Of a DNA stretch of 56,035 nt, positions 24,828-34,776 are shown one piece after another (position 1 is the stretch's first letter; every line of letters starts with the position of its first letter). The notes under the pieces were generated by a model. The model did not search any database and had not been told where the DNA came from. It saw only the letters and a list, made by a program, of their open reading frames with translations. The stretch is from CAZIDL01 sp964537825. GTDB taxonomy: Bacteria; Bacteroidota; Bacteroidia; Flavobacteriales_D; CAYVSK01. The DNA lies in NCBI GenBank assembly GCA_964537825.1, contig CAZIDL010000008.1, positions 1 through 56,035 of the forward strand. Reading direction: 5' to 3'. Both the position numbers and the translations under genes were made by a program.

Positions 24828-26213
24828 TCAAAGGCGCTGGTTCCCGAGTTCTGCTAGTTTGGAACGCTCTCCCTTTTCCAATTCGATATGGGCGTATAGG
24901 GGCGAACCCTTGAGCCGCTCGATCAAATAAGAGAGTCCGTTGCTTTCTGCGTCCAAATAAGGGCTGTCGATCTGCCCGATGTCCCCGGTGAAAATGATCT
25001 TGCTGTTCTCCCCTGCCCGGGTGATAATGGTCCGGACTTCGTGGGGTGTAAGGTTCTGCGCTTCGTCGACGATGAAGATGATGTTCGATAACGTGCGGCC
25101 ACGGATAAAAGCGAGGGCCGTGATCACCAATTTGTCCTTTTCCACCAATTCGTCGATCTGCTTCCGTTGCTTTTCTTCCTTCCCGAATTGATCCTTGATG
25201 AACTTGAGATTGTCCCAGAGGGGCTGCATGAACGGGTCGATCTTGGAACTGATATCCCCCGGCAGATAACCGATGTCCTTGTCCGACAAAGGCACGATGG
25301 GACGGGCCAGATAGATCTGTTGATATTCCCTCCGTTGTTCGATCGAGCCCGCAAGGGCTAAAAGGGTCTTTCCGGTCCCTGCTACACCCTGGACAGTGAC
25401 CAGTCGTACCGATGGATCCAGGATCGCGTTGAGGGCGAAGGTCTGTTCCGCATTCCGGGGCATGATCCCAGCAGCAGGACATTTCTCCACTTTCTCCAAC
25501 AACTCCTCTTCCGGTTCGAAATGGGCCAACGTGGATGTCCGGTCGTTCCGAAGGATGTAGAAGTGATGGTCCAGGGGACGTTCTTCCAAGAGCTCACCAT
25601 AAGAGATGCTTCCCTCCTCGTTCAAACGGTCCAGCAATTCCTGAGGGACGTTCTCTATGAGCGTTTTTCCCTTGTTCAAGTGCTTAGCGTCCCGTACTTT
25701 TCCGGTCTCGTAATCCTCAGCCGGAAGTTCGAGGGCGCGTGCCTTAAGGCGAAGGTTCACGTCCTTGGTCACCAGGACCACTTTCTTGTCCGTTTCTTCT
25801 TTCTGAAGGATCCGGGCTGCATCGATGATCCGGTGGTCCGCCTTTTCATCCGTAAAGGCCGATTCGGCGTTCACCTCGTCGAGAAAACGGTTCATGACGA
25901 CCTTGAAATTCCCTTTCTCCTTCCCGTCCAATGGAATCCAATTCTGAAGGCTGGCCTTTTTGGAAAGCTCGTCCAGTCTTCGGATGAATTCCCTGGCCTC
26001 GAAGTTCATGCTATCGCTCCCCTTCTTGAAGCCGTCCAGTTCCTCGAGGACCGTGATCGGGATCGCTACATCGTTCTCCTCGAAACTGTTGATAGCGTTG
26101 TGGTCGTAAAGGATGACCGAGGTGTCCAGGACGTAGACTTTCTTCTTCTTGCCCGTCCCCGATTTTCCGGAGCTTTCTTCCGCATGACCTTCTTTGACCT
26201 TCTCTGAGCTCAT
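24828..26213 (-). CDS. PhoH-family ATPase with N-terminal PIN domain
   Basis: A 461-residue PIN-PhoH fusion. The PIN nuclease-fold domain (about residues 25-160) carries YVLDTSVILYDH with Asp30 and further acidic residues near 126-132 and 151. The PhoH ATPase has Walker A GVAGTGKT (276-283) and Walker B IIFIVDEAQN (378-387). Such proteins (PhoH2/YlaK type) act as RNA helicase plus RNase; the target RNA is unknown. It is a single-gene unit, convergent with ppiD and 43 nt from the end of rodA. Confidence 0.93.
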   Translation of the reverse strand: MSSEKVKEGHAEESSGKSGTGKKKKVYVLDTSVILYDHNAINSFEENDVAIPITVLEELDGFKKGSDSMNFEAREFIRRLDELSKKASLQNWIPLDGKEKGNFKVVMNRFLDEVNAESAFTDEKADHRIIDAARILQKEETDKKVVLVTKDVNLRLKARALELPAEDYETGKVRDAKHLNKGKTLIENVPQELLDRLNEEGSISYGELLEERPLDHHFYILRNDRTSTLAHFEPEEELLEKVEKCPAAGIMPRNAEQTFALNAILDPSVRLVTVQGVAGTGKTLLALAGSIEQRREYQQIYLARPIVPLSDKDIGYLPGDISSKIDPFMQPLWDNLKFIKDQFGKEEKQRKQIDELVEKDKLVITALAFIRGRTLSNIIFIVDEAQNLTPHEVRTIITRAGENSKIIFTGDIGQIDSPYLDAESNGLSYLIERLKGSPLYAHIELEKGERSKLAELGNQRL

Positions 26214-26256
26214 CGCTTGCTATGTTGTTTGCGTTACAGGTTTCGAATTTCTTCGT

Positions 26257-27585
26257 TCACCGGAGCACCATCAATCTTTCGGCATCCATGCGCATCAGTA
26301 TGAAAAGGAGGATGGTGAAGGCCCAGAACGAGGATCCTCCATAACTGAAAAAAGGAAGCGGTATTCCGATCACCGGGGCCAGACCGATGGCCATGCCGAT
26401 ATTGATGGCTACGTGGATGAAGAGGATAGCTACGACCGAATATCCATATATCCTGGAAAAAGGCGATCGTTGCCGTTCGGCCACAATTACCAGTCGGATT
26501 AGAAGGGCGGTGAACAGGAGGATCACTACCGAACTTCCAGCAAATCCCCATTCCTCCCCGATCGTGCAGAATATGAAATCGGTGCTCTGCATCGGGACGT
26601 ATTTGTACTTTGTAAGAGGGCCTTCCTGATAACCTTTTCCCCACATGCCACCTGATCCGATCGCGGTCTTGGCTTGATTCACATTGTAACCCGCCCCTTT
26701 CGGGTCTTCGATATCTCCGATCAGGACCTTGATACGCTTTTTTTGATGATCATCCAGCACCTTTTCGAAGGAATGGTCCACTCCGAAGATGTAGCCTGTG
26801 CCAACGATGGAGAACATGAGGACGATCAGTGCTGATCGTCCTCGTTTTCGGGGTCTTGAAAAACGCTGCACCATCACGTTCACCAGAAAGCCTACCAGAA
26901 GAACGATCCCCATGAGGATGTAGGTCCCGTTGAGGCTCCATTCGGTGAATGGCACCGAATAGTTCGAGTCCCTTATCATGAGGGTCAGGATCGTGAGGAG
27001 GACCAGAAGGAACCCCCCTATGAGGAAGTTGGATGACCAGCCCTCGCGATATAGCACGATAAAGAAAGCCAGGAAAATGAGTGCGGTACCAGTGTCCGGT
27101 TGGAGAAGAATGAGAGCCATCGGGATCCCTATCAGGAGAAGGGGAAGAAGCCGCGTTCGGAAAAAGCTTTTGGTCCGGGGGCCAATGTTGCTAAGGTATT
27201 GGGCCAATCCAAGGGCAACCGCTGGCTTGGCGAATTCTGCAGGTTGGATCCCGAAGCCTCCATAACCGAACCATGCACGGGCCCCGTTCACTTCCTTCCC
27301 GAAAAGGAGGACCAGGATCAATAAGAGGATGGCTGAAACGTAGATCACTCCTGCGAACTTGTTGAAGAAATCTCCTTCCATGAGAAGGATAGCTCCTGCG
27401 ATGACCGCTCCTGTGGCGATCCACATGAACTGCTTGCCATATTCCTCACTTAAAGAGAAAAGGCTTGGATTCTGAGGATCGTAGGCGGCTGAATGGATGT
27501 TCAGCCAACCGAGGAGGACCAGGATCAGGTAGAGGAAAAAGGTCGGCCAATCCAGATATTTCCCGATGTTGATCCTCCTATCCAT
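26257..27585 (-). CDS. rodA: Rod-shape peptidoglycan polymerase RodA
   Basis: A 442-residue SEDS-family glycosyltransferase with about ten membrane helices. Conserved parts include PDTGTALIFLAFF (mid-region) and the C-terminal GIPLPFFSYGGSS (near 415-425). It polymerises lipid II into glycan in partnership with PBP2. It overlaps mrdA by 8 nt as the last gene of the cell-shape operon. Confidence 0.95.
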   Translation of the reverse strand: MDRRINIGKYLDWPTFFLYLILVLLGWLNIHSAAYDPQNPSLFSLSEEYGKQFMWIATGAVIAGAILLMEGDFFNKFAGVIYVSAILLLILVLLFGKEVNGARAWFGYGGFGIQPAEFAKPAVALGLAQYLSNIGPRTKSFFRTRLLPLLLIGIPMALILLQPDTGTALIFLAFFIVLYREGWSSNFLIGGFLLVLLTILTLMIRDSNYSVPFTEWSLNGTYILMGIVLLVGFLVNVMVQRFSRPRKRGRSALIVLMFSIVGTGYIFGVDHSFEKVLDDHQKKRIKVLIGDIEDPKGAGYNVNQAKTAIGSGGMWGKGYQEGPLTKYKYVPMQSTDFIFCTIGEEWGFAGSSVVILLFTALLIRLVIVAERQRSPFSRIYGYSVVAILFIHVAINIGMAIGLAPVIGIPLPFFSYGGSSFWAFTILLFILMRMDAERLMVLR

Positions 27586-29416
27586 CCGCTTCTTCTTTTC
27601 CCTTCTCCACGTTCACGATCTTCTTTTCCAGGATCCGTTTCTCCGCTTGTTCGTCGATGGTCGAATCCTGAAGATGCTTTTCGATCATCAATTTCGATAT
27701 CGGAGCGGCCCAACTCCCTCCATATCCCGCGTTCTCAACGTAGACTGCGATGGCGATCTCCGGATCCTTTTTGGGAGCGAACGCGATAAAGGAAGAATGA
27801 TCCTCTCCGTGAGGGTTCTGGACCGTTCCCGTTTTGCCGCAGATCGTAACACTGTCCGACCGAGCTCGCCAGGCAGTTCCACCAGCTTCTTCCACTACTG
27901 CTTGCATCGCGTCTGCTGTTACCTTGAAATGGGAACTATCAACTCCCGTTGAATAAGGCTTTCGATAACGTTCTGCGATCCGGTTGCTCTCACCCTCGAT
28001 CCCCTTCACCACGTGGGGAGCGAAATAAAATCCTCTGTTGGCCACAGAGGCCGCAAAATTCGCCATCTGGATCGGCGTGATACCAAGCTCTCCCTGGCCG
28101 ATGCTCAGGGAATAGATCGTGCGGTAATTCCACCGATGCTTTCCGTAGATCTTGTCATAGTATTTCGGTCCCGGAACGTTGCCTGCTTTTTGGTTACCGA
28201 TATCAAGGGGCAATTCGTCCCCGAACCCGAAAGCCTCCACCATTCGTTTCCAATTGGCCAAGCCCTTTCTCGCATCCTTGAACGGGTCCTTTTCCTTTCC
28301 TTGTTGCACCATGTGCTGAAAGGCCCGATAGAAATACATGTTGCTCGAGCGTTTGATCCCCTGGAAAAGGTCGTAATAACCCACTGGAACATGGTCGTTA
28401 ATAACACTGCCATCGCAGTAATAACGGGTTTCGGGGCTGAGAACCCCCATTTCCTGGCCTACCAGGGCTTGGACGATCTTAAAGATGGAGCCCGGAGGGT
28501 AGATCGACCGGAGGGCCCTGTTGAACAAGGGTTTAAGGGTGTCCGTACTTAGTTTCTGGTAATTCTTGGATCGGACCCTTCCTACGAGGAGGTTCGGGTC
28601 ATAAGTAGGGGAAGAGACTAAGCTGAGGACCTCCCCCGTAGCGGGCTCTATCGCTACGATGCTCCCGACCTTGTTCTTCATCAGGCGTTCGCCATAGGCC
28701 TGAAGTTCCGCATCAAGAGTAGAAAGAAGGTCTTTAGCCGGGACGGCAGCGGTATCGTAAGCTCCGCCCTTATAAGGTCCTTTTTCGTTGTTGTGGACGT
28801 TCACGACCACGTAGCGGACCCCTTTCTCTCCCCGGAGGGCCCTCTCATAGGATGCTTCGATCCCGGAAGAACCGATGTAGTCCCCCCGATCGTAATATTT
28901 GCTCGTATCGAGGGTCTTTGGGCCCACCTCGCTTACATATCCCAGCACATGGGCCGCTATGCTGTCCGGATAACTACGCAGGGTCCTTGGTACACCGAAG
29001 AAACCAGGGAATTTGTAGAGCTTTTGAGCGATCCGAGCGTAATCCTTTCCAGGGATCTGTTTTTCGAACGTGGATGCGGTGTAAGGGGAACGGGCCCTTG
29101 CTTCTCGCATCTTTTTTTCGAACGCTGATACCGTGATGCCTACGGTATTACAGAACTCCGATGTATCGATATCCTTAACTTCCCGGGGTACCACCCGGAG
29201 GTCGTAAACGGCTTTGTTCGCCACCAGAATATTGCTATCCCGGTCGTAGATCAGTCCGCGCGAGGGGTAGATCGGGATCCTTCGCTCCGTGATATTAGCC
29301 GCTTTGACGCTCCATTTTTCTTGGACCACCTGGAGATAGAAGACACGGACGATGAAGATGATCCCGGTGATGAAGATCAGAGCGATGATCACGTATTTCC
29401 TGATATTATCGCTCAT
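27578..29416 (-). CDS. mrdA: Penicillin-binding protein 2 (MrdA)
   Basis: A 612-residue class B transpeptidase. One N-terminal membrane helix (about 8-27), a dimerisation domain, and the transpeptidase domain with SIFK (PPGSIFKIVQ, SxxK), SSNMYFY (SxN) and KTGTVQNPHG (KTG) are intact. It cross-links the new wall during elongation. Coupled to mreD by a 4-nt ATGA overlap. Confidence 0.96.
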   Translation of the reverse strand: MSDNIRKYVIIALIFITGIIFIVRVFYLQVVQEKWSVKAANITERRIPIYPSRGLIYDRDSNILVANKAVYDLRVVPREVKDIDTSEFCNTVGITVSAFEKKMREARARSPYTASTFEKQIPGKDYARIAQKLYKFPGFFGVPRTLRSYPDSIAAHVLGYVSEVGPKTLDTSKYYDRGDYIGSSGIEASYERALRGEKGVRYVVVNVHNNEKGPYKGGAYDTAAVPAKDLLSTLDAELQAYGERLMKNKVGSIVAIEPATGEVLSLVSSPTYDPNLLVGRVRSKNYQKLSTDTLKPLFNRALRSIYPPGSIFKIVQALVGQEMGVLSPETRYYCDGSVINDHVPVGYYDLFQGIKRSSNMYFYRAFQHMVQQGKEKDPFKDARKGLANWKRMVEAFGFGDELPLDIGNQKAGNVPGPKYYDKIYGKHRWNYRTIYSLSIGQGELGITPIQMANFAASVANRGFYFAPHVVKGIEGESNRIAERYRKPYSTGVDSSHFKVTADAMQAVVEEAGGTAWRARSDSVTICGKTGTVQNPHGEDHSSFIAFAPKKDPEIAIAVYVENAGYGGSWAAPISKLMIEKHLQDSTIDEQAEKRILEKKIVNVEKGKEEADG

Positions 29417-29937
29417 CGCCTGGCTCGTTTGGGAGGACCGTGGATCAAATACTGGTAAAGAATGATAAGGACAACCGTGAAAGCTGTGCTTCCAGCCCCT
29501 TTAAGAAGAACCAGATGGAATTCGCTCAGACGAAAATGATCCAGACCGTGTAACCAGATGTGGTGGATGAGGGTGAGAAAGATCGCATAACGAAGGTACC
29601 ATGTGAAGCCCATATGGCTTATCATGGGTTTCATTCCGCTCTCGTAACCGTCCCGGGGTGCGATCCGGTCCAGGATCGGTTTTCGGAGATAGCCCATCAG
29701 TGTGGCCGCTGAAGCGTGCATTCCCAAGGTGTTCTCGAAAGCATCCATCGCTATCCCCGTCATAAAGCTGAGCAAGAGCACTGCCCATGGAGCTGTTTCA
29801 AAGGGGAGCATAAGGATGATTAGCACGTAGAGGAATGGCTGAATTCCCATTCCTAGCGTCCAGTTGTTCAAAACCAGCGCCTGGAGGAGGATCAGGAAGA
29901 TAAAACGCAAAAGGTTCCTTAGAATATCACTGAACAT
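29413..29937 (-). CDS. mreD: Rod-shape determining protein MreD
   Basis: A 174-residue membrane protein with about five helices, hydrophobic throughout (FIFLILLQALVLNNW at the N-terminus, FETAPWAVLLLSFMTGIAMDAFEN mid-protein in parts). Sequence conservation in this family is low; the call rests on length, topology and position between mreC and mrdA. It overlaps mreC by 11 nt. Confidence 0.9.
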   Translation of the reverse strand: MFSDILRNLLRFIFLILLQALVLNNWTLGMGIQPFLYVLIILMLPFETAPWAVLLLSFMTGIAMDAFENTLGMHASAATLMGYLRKPILDRIAPRDGYESGMKPMISHMGFTWYLRYAIFLTLIHHIWLHGLDHFRLSEFHLVLLKGAGSTAFTVVLIILYQYLIHGPPKRARR

Positions 29938-30763
29938 TCCCCTTGTTCTTTTCCTCCAGTTCTTCTTTCTCTTCCTTAAAGCGGTCTCCGATCACATAGA
30001 CATTGTGGACCTTGCTAAGGTCTGTGGAGAGTTTCACCTCGATCTTATGGTAATTCAACGAAGGATCGGTCCGGATCTCCTTGACCACGCCCACTGGCAC
30101 CCCCTCCGGGAAGATCGATGCTGCCCCTCTGGTGACCACGCTATCCCCTTTCCGGACCTTCACGTGCTGAGCCACATCAACCATGTTGGCACGCAATGGA
30201 TCTGCTCCGTCCCATTCAAGGAGTCCGATTGCCTCGGACCGTTTCAATTTGACGCTGGCACGGAAATTCGTGTTCAGCACGGGAAGGACCGTAGCAAAGT
30301 GTTCCGAGACGTTGCGGACGACACCGACGATCCCGTTGGGACCCACCACCCCCATATCGGGTTTTATTCCGGATTTCCTTCCCCGGTCGATCGTAAGGTG
30401 GTTGTTCCTTCGATGGATCGTGCTGTTGATAACCCTCGCACCTTTTATCCTGTAACGCTTCCTGTAGCTACTGTCCCTTCCCGGGGATATTTTGAAACGG
30501 GAGTCTTCCTGATAGGCGAGGAGCTTCTTTCGGAGCCTTTTGTTCTCAGCCACGAGGCGCTCGTTCTCCTTCCGGAGTTCGAAATATTGCGTAATGTTGC
30601 TGCGCCATTCGTAGATGTTCCCGATCCAGTTCTGTGCCGAATGAAAGGCAACAGCATTATGGTAGCTGTTGGATCGGAAGAGGAGGATAAAGGAGAGGAG
30701 TTGGAGAAGGATGAAGAGGAAGGCAAGCCGATAGGTCGCGATGAAGCGAAGTAAGTTGCGCAT
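29927..30763 (-). CDS. mreC: Rod-shape determining protein MreC
   Basis: A 278-residue inner-membrane protein with a single N-terminal helix (about 13-29), a coiled coil (about 60-90, ELRKENERLVAENKRLRKKL), and a periplasmic beta domain containing KPDMGVVGPNGIVGVV and VSEHFATVLPVLNTNF. It links MreB with PBP2/RodA. It lies 32 nt after mreB. Confidence 0.94.
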   Translation of the reverse strand: MRNLLRFIATYRLAFLFILLQLLSFILLFRSNSYHNAVAFHSAQNWIGNIYEWRSNITQYFELRKENERLVAENKRLRKKLLAYQEDSRFKISPGRDSSYRKRYRIKGARVINSTIHRRNNHLTIDRGRKSGIKPDMGVVGPNGIVGVVRNVSEHFATVLPVLNTNFRASVKLKRSEAIGLLEWDGADPLRANMVDVAQHVKVRKGDSVVTRGAASIFPEGVPVGVVKEIRTDPSLNYHKIEVKLSTDLSKVHNVYVIGDRFKEEKEELEEKNKGNVQ

Positions 30764-30795
30764 AAGTCTTCATCCTGCTCCAGAAAGACCCCTGG

Positions 30796-31821
30796 TCAAT
30801 CCCGGATCAGGAATTGGAAATTGTCGATGTTCTTCAGAGCGATCCCCGTACCACGGGCCACCGCACGGAGGGGGTCGTCCGCGATATGGACCGGTAGTTT
30901 CGTCTTGATCCCGATGCGTTTGTCCAGTCCGCGGAGCATCGATCCCCCACCGACCAGGTAGATACCTGTCTTGTAGATGTCCGCGCTCAACTCTGGAGGC
31001 GTCATTTCCAATGCGCTCAGGATCGCTTCTTCTATTTTGGTAATGGACTTATCGAGGGCGTGGGCGATCTCGACGTAATTGACGTTGATCTCCTTGGGCA
31101 CTCCTGTCATCAGATCCCGTCCACGGACGGCGTAATCCGAAGGGGGGTCGTCCAATTCCGGAAGTGCGGATCCCACTTCGATCTTGATCTTTTCTGCCGT
31201 TCGCTCACCGATCAGGATGTTGTGTTGGCGGCGCATGTATTCTTCGATGTCCCGGGTGAAATCGTCTCCGGCCACCCGGATCGATTTATCGCAGACGATC
31301 CCGCCGAGGGCGATCACTGCTATTTCAGAGGTCCCGCCTCCGATGTCGATGATCATATTACCGGTCGGCTCTCCGACATCGATGCCGATGCCGACGGCTG
31401 CGGCCATCGGTTCATGGATGAGGTACACATCCTTTGCCCCGGCATGCTCAGCTGAATCTCTGACCGCTCGTTTTTCGACCTCCGTGATCCCGGAGGGGAT
31501 ACAGATCACCATGCGTACCGTTGGAGCAAAAAGGCTTTTGTTCTGTTTGATCTTTTTGATCATGCCCCTGATCATGTGCTCTGCTGCATGGAAATCCGCT
31601 ATCACACCATCTTTCAGGGGCCTTATGGTCTTGATGTTCTCGTGGGTCTTTCCGTGCATCTGCTGGGCCTCTTTCCCCACGGCGATCACTTTCCCTGTCT
31701 GGCGATCCACTGCTACGATCGAAGGGTCGTCGATCACTACCTTGTCGTTGTAAATGATGAGGGTGTTGGCGGTCCCCAGATCGATGGCGATCTCTTTCGT
31801 TAGGAAATCGAATAGGCCCAT
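30796..31821 (-). CDS. mreB: Actin-like cell-shape protein MreB
   Basis: A 341-residue bacterial actin. MGLFDFLTKEIAIDLGTANTL carries phosphate-1 (split: IDLGTANTLI); IDIGGGTSEIAVIALGG is phosphate-2; GGGSMLRGLDKRIG is the adenosine motif. The ATG at 31821 is used because it gives the usual MreB N-terminus; a longer frame upstream would reach into purH. It starts 8 nt after purH, so purine synthesis and cell shape share a transcript here, as in many Bacteroidota. Confidence 0.96.
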   Translation of the reverse strand: MGLFDFLTKEIAIDLGTANTLIIYNDKVVIDDPSIVAVDRQTGKVIAVGKEAQQMHGKTHENIKTIRPLKDGVIADFHAAEHMIRGMIKKIKQNKSLFAPTVRMVICIPSGITEVEKRAVRDSAEHAGAKDVYLIHEPMAAAVGIGIDVGEPTGNMIIDIGGGTSEIAVIALGGIVCDKSIRVAGDDFTRDIEEYMRRQHNILIGERTAEKIKIEVGSALPELDDPPSDYAVRGRDLMTGVPKEINVNYVEIAHALDKSITKIEEAILSALEMTPPELSADIYKTGIYLVGGGSMLRGLDKRIGIKTKLPVHIADDPLRAVARGTGIALKNIDNFQFLIRD

Positions 31822-31829
31822 AAGTGGCT

Positions 31830-33398
31830 TTAATGTTTGAAGTGACGGATACCGGTCGTTACCATGGACATCCCGTATCGATCGCAATGATCGATGGATT
31901 CCTGATCGCGGACGGATCCACCTGGTTGAATGACCGCGCTGATGCCCGCTTCGTTCGCAATGTCAACGCAATCGGAAAAAGGGAAGAAGGCATCCGAGGC
32001 CATGACCGCTTCTTTCAAGTCGAAACCGAAGGCTCCTGCCTTTTGGATGGCCTGCTTGAGGGCATCCACCCTGGAGGTCTGACCGGTTCCGCTACCCACG
32101 AGCTGTTCTCCCTTTGCGAGGACGATCGTGTTGGAGCGCGTATGTTTAGCGATCCGGTTGGCGAAAAGGAGGTCTTTGGTCTCCCGTTCGTCCGGAAACT
32201 TTTCAGTGACCGTCCGAAGGTCTTCTTCCGCTTCGATCCTCCTATCACTGTCCTGGGAGAGGACACCGTTAAGCACGGAGCGGAAACTTTCCTGCTGGAA
32301 TGGATCCTTTTTCTGCTTAAGGATGATGCGCTTCTTTTTAGCACGGAGCAGTTCTAAAGCTTTATCATCGTATTCGGGAGCGATCAGCAACTCGAAGAAG
32401 AGTTCCGAGATGCTTTCCGCGCTGGCCTCATCGACTTTTGAATTGCTGATGATGATCCCTCCGAACGCCGAGATCGGATCTCCTGCTTTGGCGGCTTCCC
32501 AAGCTTCCTGTGGGGTCTCCCTTACCGCTGTTCCGCAGGGATTGTTGTGCTTGATCACTGCGAAGGTCGGCCTCTCCTCTTTGAATTCGCGCATCAGGTT
32601 GGCTGCGGCGTCCAGATCCAGCAAATTGTTGTAAGATAATGGCTTCCCGTTCAATTGTTCGAACGCGTCCTCCAGATCTCCATAGAAAGCACCCTTTTGA
32701 TGGGGGTTCTCCCCGTAGCGGAGTTGGTGCTTGGGGCGATAACTCTTACGGAATTCCTTTCCTTCCGGATCGAAGAAATCAGCGATCCGGGTATCGTAAT
32801 GAGAGGAAATGTAGAAGGCCCTTTGGGCGAAACTCTTTCGCTCTTCTCTCGTGCTCCTGCCTTTTCGCTCCGACAGAAGTTCCATGAGCGCGCTGTAATC
32901 TGCCCGCGAGGGGGTTACCAGGACGTTCTCGAAGTTCTTTGCAGCAGCACGGATCAGGGCGATGCCTCCCACGTCGATCCGTTCGATGATCTCCTGTTCG
33001 GTGCCCCCTTCCGCTACTGTTTCTTCGAAGGGGTAAAGGTCGACGATCACGAGGTCGATCTCGGGAATGTGGTAGTCGTCCAATTGGTCCCCGTCCTCCT
33101 CATATCCCCTTCTTGCAAGGATCCCTCCGAACACCTTCGGGTGCAAGGTTTTCACGCGCCCTCCAAAGATCGAAGGGAACGAGGTGAGCCCTTCCACCGA
33201 CCTTACCGGATATCCCAGCGAGCGGATATGCTCGTAAGTTCCTCCTGTTGAATAAATGGTGATCCCTAATTCGTGGAGTTTTTGGATGATAGGGTCTATT
33301 CCCTCCTTATGAAAGACCGCGACCAGAGCGCTTTGTATCGTTCGGAGGCCCTCTTGGTCTTCGCTGGTCTTTGCTTCGCTCGCTTCGCTTTTTTCCAT
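31830..33398 (-). CDS. purH: Bifunctional AICAR transformylase/IMP cyclohydrolase (PurH)
   Basis: A 522-residue bifunctional enzyme for the last two purine steps. The N-terminal MGS-like domain has STGGTYEHIRSLG and GGRVKTLHPKVFGGIL; the transformylase domain carries LRYGENPHQKGAFYG, KHNNPCGTAV and the C-terminal DAFFPFSDCVDIANEAGISAV region (shown in parts). The ~20 residue charged extension before TIQSALVAVFHK is a little longer than usual. It is the first gene of the purH-mreBCD-mrdA-rodA operon. Confidence 0.96.
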   Translation of the reverse strand: MEKSEASEAKTSEDQEGLRTIQSALVAVFHKEGIDPIIQKLHELGITIYSTGGTYEHIRSLGYPVRSVEGLTSFPSIFGGRVKTLHPKVFGGILARRGYEEDGDQLDDYHIPEIDLVIVDLYPFEETVAEGGTEQEIIERIDVGGIALIRAAAKNFENVLVTPSRADYSALMELLSERKGRSTREERKSFAQRAFYISSHYDTRIADFFDPEGKEFRKSYRPKHQLRYGENPHQKGAFYGDLEDAFEQLNGKPLSYNNLLDLDAAANLMREFKEERPTFAVIKHNNPCGTAVRETPQEAWEAAKAGDPISAFGGIIISNSKVDEASAESISELFFELLIAPEYDDKALELLRAKKKRIILKQKKDPFQQESFRSVLNGVLSQDSDRRIEAEEDLRTVTEKFPDERETKDLLFANRIAKHTRSNTIVLAKGEQLVGSGTGQTSRVDALKQAIQKAGAFGFDLKEAVMASDAFFPFSDCVDIANEAGISAVIQPGGSVRDQESIDHCDRYGMSMVTTGIRHFKH

Positions 33399-33537
33399 CG
33401 GTATTCGCGTGCTGGATGGGGCTTAAGTGTAGTGGTACTCCCTATGCAAGTTTAGCAATATCCCCAACAACTAGCAACCGCGGGAAGAACTAGCTTTCTT
33501 TATCTGTGGCTAACGGAAATTTCTTTTCTTCGAAGGG

Positions 33538-34776
33538 ATGCTTGCTCCCTTGCGACCGATCCTGGAGAGTGCTCGGATGGGCTTAAGGGCTCTGAAAGGG
33601 GACCGTTTGCGCACCTTTCTTTCCCTTTTGGGGATCACGATCGGCATCTTCTCTATCATTTCCGTATTTACGCTCGTCGATACCCTCGAGCAGAACCTTC
33701 GGTCGAGCGTACGTTCCCTGGGGGAGGATGTTATTTTCATTCAAAAATGGCCGTGGGATCCAGAGGGGGATTACGAGTGGTGGGAATATTTGAAAAGACC
33801 GCATCCCCGTTATGAAGAATTCGAAAAGCTAGAAGAACGTCTTCCGGATGGAGCGTCCGTTGCCTTCATGGCCAATAGTTCTCACAGTGTTCATTTTTTG
33901 AACAACAGCGTGGATCGTGTCTCCATACGGCCTGTCACTCATGATTTTGAAGATGTTCGGGAACTAAGGCTTTCCAAAGGGCGCTACTTTTCCTCGATGG
34001 AATCCCGATCCGGGAGGAACGTGATCGTTCTTGGAGGGGGCATTGCCGAGAACCTTTTCCCTTACGGGGACCCGCTGGGTAAAGAGGTTGAGATCGGGGG
34101 AAGGGATCTTCTCGTGATCGGTGTCATCGAGAAAGAAGGGAGCAGTTTGATAGGTTTTAGCATGGACAACACCGTGCTCATTCCCTATCGCTATGCTGGT
34201 CAACTTTTCTCCCTGGATGAATTGGACCGAAGCATTCTTGTTAAAGCCGGTGGCGGTATCGATCAGACCGCACTGAAAGAAGAAATAAGAGGGGCGATGC
34301 GTGCCATTCGCCGCATTCCGCCTAAACGGAGTGAGAATTTCGCCCTCAACCAACCCAGCCTCATTTCCGAGAACCTGACCCAGCTTTTCGGGCGGGTTGA
34401 TGTTGCCGGAGCTGTTATCGGGCTTTTTTCGATCCTGGTCGGTGGTTTCAGCATCGCCAATATCATGTTCGTCAGCGTCCGGGAAAGGACGCCGCAGATC
34501 GGAGTCCAAAAAGCCCTGGGAGCTAAACGTTCCTCCATCCTCTCGCAATTCCTTTTCGAATCCATCTTTTTGTGCCTCATCGGGGGTGGTATCGGGTTGC
34601 TTCTCGTGTTTTTGATCAGCCTTCTAGCAGGAGTGATACTTGGGACCTCCATCGTGCTTTCCTTGGGGAACGTCCTTTTGGGATTGACCATTTCCGTTGG
34701 GATCGGTGTCTTGTCCGGATCATTCCCCGCTTATGCCGCCGCCCGGCTCGATCCCGTCGAGGCCATCCGGGCCTGA
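33538..34776 (+). CDS. ABC transporter permease (MacB/FtsX type)
   Basis: A 412-residue permease with an N-terminal helix (about 25-47, FLSLLGITIGIFSIISVFTL), a ~220-residue periplasmic MacB-like domain, and three C-terminal helices (about 285-400) with the family signature VRERTPQIGVQKALGAKRSSI. The partner ATPase and membrane-fusion protein are not adjacent. The last 57 nt overlap the end of recX on the other strand. Confidence 0.92.
   Translation: MLAPLRPILESARMGLRALKGDRLRTFLSLLGITIGIFSIISVFTLVDTLEQNLRSSVRSLGEDVIFIQKWPWDPEGDYEWWEYLKRPHPRYEEFEKLEERLPDGASVAFMANSSHSVHFLNNSVDRVSIRPVTHDFEDVRELRLSKGRYFSSMESRSGRNVIVLGGGIAENLFPYGDPLGKEVEIGGRDLLVIGVIEKEGSSLIGFSMDNTVLIPYRYAGQLFSLDELDRSILVKAGGGIDQTALKEEIRGAMRAIRRIPPKRSENFALNQPSLISENLTQLFGRVDVAGAVIGLFSILVGGFSIANIMFVSVRERTPQIGVQKALGAKRSSILSQFLFESIFLCLIGGGIGLLLVFLISLLAGVILGTSIVLSLGNVLLGLTISVGIGVLSGSFPAYAAARLDPVEAIRA

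Noticed and set aside
33461..33510. ACTAGC occurring twice upstream of the permease gene as a possible operator or att site
   Set aside because: Only a six-to-seven base direct repeat, no integrase or tRNA end nearby; expected by chance.
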